54,629 nucleotides of DNA, taken from positions 1 to 54,629 of the forward strand of contig CAQOGY010000021.1 in the NCBI GenBank assembly GCA_948847595.1, in the 5' to 3' direction. The translations under genes were made by a program, and so were the position numbers. Below are positions 53,332 to 54,629 of this stretch, one piece after another. This DNA is from an uncultured Bacteroides sp. (lineage in GTDB: Bacteria; Bacteroidota; Bacteroidia; Bacteroidales; Bacteroidaceae). A model generated the notes under the pieces. The model saw nothing but the letters and a program-made list of their open reading frames with translations. It did not search any database and was not told the DNA's origin. Position 1 is the first letter of the stretch. The number at the start of each line of letters is the position of its first letter.

Positions 53332-54629
53332 CTATCGGTTTTCACGTTCCAGTACTGCCAACCGGGCATACAATTCAACCAATGCCCCCTGATGGAGTAT
53401 TTCCCAACCGGTCTTGGTCGTTCCCCCTCTCAGATCATCGTCATTCAGCAAGTTGTTACCCTGATGACAGCTACTGCTCCACGCATGAATCATTGACTTT
53501 TCGATATCATCGATATATTTACGGTCATTGTCTATAGAATAAAGTTCAAAGAATCCGCGGCACATGATCGTATTGAACCAGGCATGTCCCGGAGCAAGAA
53601 TATTGAAAGTAAGGTTCAGTTCTTTGGAACGATAGGGCATAAACCATTTCTTATGACAGCTTTCAGCAATCGCATACGCTTCATCCAGATATTTCTGTTC
53701 GCCGGTAATCTTATATAAAAGACAGGCTGCCTGCAACGGCTGTCCGGAATTGTAAGAATACTTGTTCTTTTCAAGATCACCCGGCAGATTGGGATCATCC
53801 TTATTCGGGCGTACATTGTCATAGAATAAATGGTCGGACTTGTCTTGCAATACATCCAGCATATAGTCGTAACATTTGATCGCCCAGTCGAGATATTCCT
53901 GTTCCTGAGTTGCCAGATACATCTTACAGCCCATCACAGCAGTAGGTCCGGTAGAGCAAGAGTGCTTGCTGGTAGTGTGTTCGTTCAACTCCCTCCAGTG
54001 TACACCTCCTCCGCAAGTCTCATCCCAACCGTGATCGATCAGGTAGCGCCATACCACCTTTGCCTGTGTCAGATAACGCATCTCTTTCGTTTCCGTATAC
54101 CAGTCGACCATATCGAGCCCGATCCATACGTTATCATCGTAAAAACGTTCGTTACCGGCAGCCGGGTAGCAAGAATAAGCCAGGATTCCACGATCCAGCT
54201 GACAGAAATACTGTATTCCTTTGAACATCATATCATCCATTGCGCCATAGATATTCTCCACTTCGCTCTCTTTGGTTGCATCACGCATAGCGACAAATGC
54301 CGAAAGACCGCCACCTTGTCCCCAAACTAACGCATCACCATCCCAATAACCTTTTCCATCATAAGGATAATTACCACGCCAGCAGCTTCTGGAACTCTTG
54401 CCGAAATAATATCCAATGACAGAGGTCATGTAAGAATGTGCACGGTCCAGCATTTCCGGCAGTTTCAGTTCCGGCTCATCCACCTTTTCATGATAAGGCA
54501 TCATAATACGGCTTTCGGGTACCGATCGCTTGCCGGCTTTACTGATAGCTACGGCAGAAACTTCGTAAGTAGCAAAATAACGTGAGTTCGAAATAAAATC
54601 AAAAAATAGCAAGTTGTCCGTCATTGACA
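53332..54629 (-). CDS. Fn3-GH76 family protein, C-terminal part (runs off right edge)
   Basis: The visible 430-plus residues end at 53332; the 5' end is outside the window. The first visible residues (SRYFATYEVSAVAISKAGKRS) look like the last strands of a fibronectin type III domain, so the ATG at 54624 is not taken as the start. The rest is an (alpha/alpha)6 barrel of the GH76 alpha-1,6-mannanase type: GYWDGDALVWGQGGG, ERFYDDNVWIGLDMVDWY with the paired catalytic Asp, and KYSYNSGQPLQAACLLYKITGEQKYLDEA. Substrate would be alpha-mannan, which suggests a mannan locus to the right. The gene is unrelated to the sulfatase cassette, which reads the other way. Confidence 0.8.
   Translation of the reverse strand, partial: SMTDNLLFFDFISNSRYFATYEVSAVAISKAGKRSVPESRIMMPYHEKVDEPELKLPEMLDRAHSYMTSVIGYYFGKSSRSCWRGNYPYDGKGYWDGDALVWGQGGGLSAFVAMRDATKESEVENIYGAMDDMMFKGIQYFCQLDRGILAYSCYPAAGNERFYDDNVWIGLDMVDWYTETKEMRYLTQAKVVWRYLIDHGWDETCGGGVHWRELNEHTTSKHSCSTGPTAVMGCKMYLATQEQEYLDWAIKCYDYMLDVLQDKSDHLFYDNVRPNKDDPNLPGDLEKNKYSYNSGQPLQAACLLYKITGEQKYLDEAYAIAESCHKKWFMPYRSKELNLTFNILAPGHAWFNTIMCRGFFELYSIDNDRKYIDDIEKSMIHAWSSSCHQGNNLLNDDDLRGGTTKTGWEILHQGALVELYARLAVLERENR

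Overview
The window reads as chromosome of a gut Bacteroides, close to the B. thetaiotaomicron/B. ovatus group. This rests on content, not a database search: several promoters carry the Bacteroides -7 element TAnnTTTG, Shine-Dalgarno sequences are mostly absent, lipoproteins and DUF3244/TamL/GldH-type Bacteroidota proteins are common, and there is a hybrid two-component regulator (HTCS) beside serine-type sulfatases and glycosidases. No tRNA, rRNA, insertion sequence, prophage or CRISPR array was recognised.

Layout. (1) 1-5.3 kb is an AT-rich accessory stretch on the minus strand: a membrane-spanning TPR/HTH regulator, a DUF3244 secreted protein, a tiny lipoprotein, a secreted protein with a phage tail-fibre type S74 chaperone domain, and a SAM methyltransferase. 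(2) 5.3-8.4 kb is one large SF1 helicase. (3) 8.6-14.2 kb, plus strand: a Dps-like ferritin, a small membrane protein, then the tight run metF-holB-ricT-gldH. (4) 14.2-21.5 kb, minus strand: the rod-shape/elongasome run mreB-mreC-mreD-mrdA-rodA, preceded by purH. (5) 21.6-33.7 kb, minus strand: M13 metallopeptidase and ABC-F ATPase, a nucleotidyltransferase, and tamB-tamL for outer-membrane biogenesis. (6) 34-39.9 kb, minus strand: a cyclophilin lipoprotein, an M16 peptidase, a MATE transporter and a hybrid histidine kinase with an HPt domain. (7) 40-41.4 kb: an NtrC-type sigma-54 activator. (8) 41.4-52.3 kb: an HTCS sensor divergent from a four-gene enzyme cassette (S1 sulfatase, GH29 fucosidase, GH36/Sip1-type alpha-galactosidase, S1 sulfatase) with no SusC/SusD pair in view. 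(9) 52.3-54.6 kb: a long regulatory gap, a small secreted repeat protein, and the C-terminal part of an Fn3-GH76 protein that runs off the right edge.

The most unusual signal is not a gene. Three long intergenic gaps (near 4.9, 33.9 and 52.5 kb) each hold an array of short inverted repeats with the same geometry: 6-nt arm, 4-nt loop, complementary 6-nt arm, 6-nt linker, giving a 22-bp period. Each array has its own arm sequence (GGAAAC, TGGCAC, TGAGAA), but linker hexamers look related between arrays two and three, and one (TGCCTT) is identical. All three lie between two genes read in the same direction. I do not recognise this as a described element. A second strong signal is a candidate sigma-54 promoter near 52.82 kb with three copies of TTCCACAC upstream, each exactly 21 bp apart, in front of the small secreted protein gene; an NtrC-type activator is encoded about 12 kb away.
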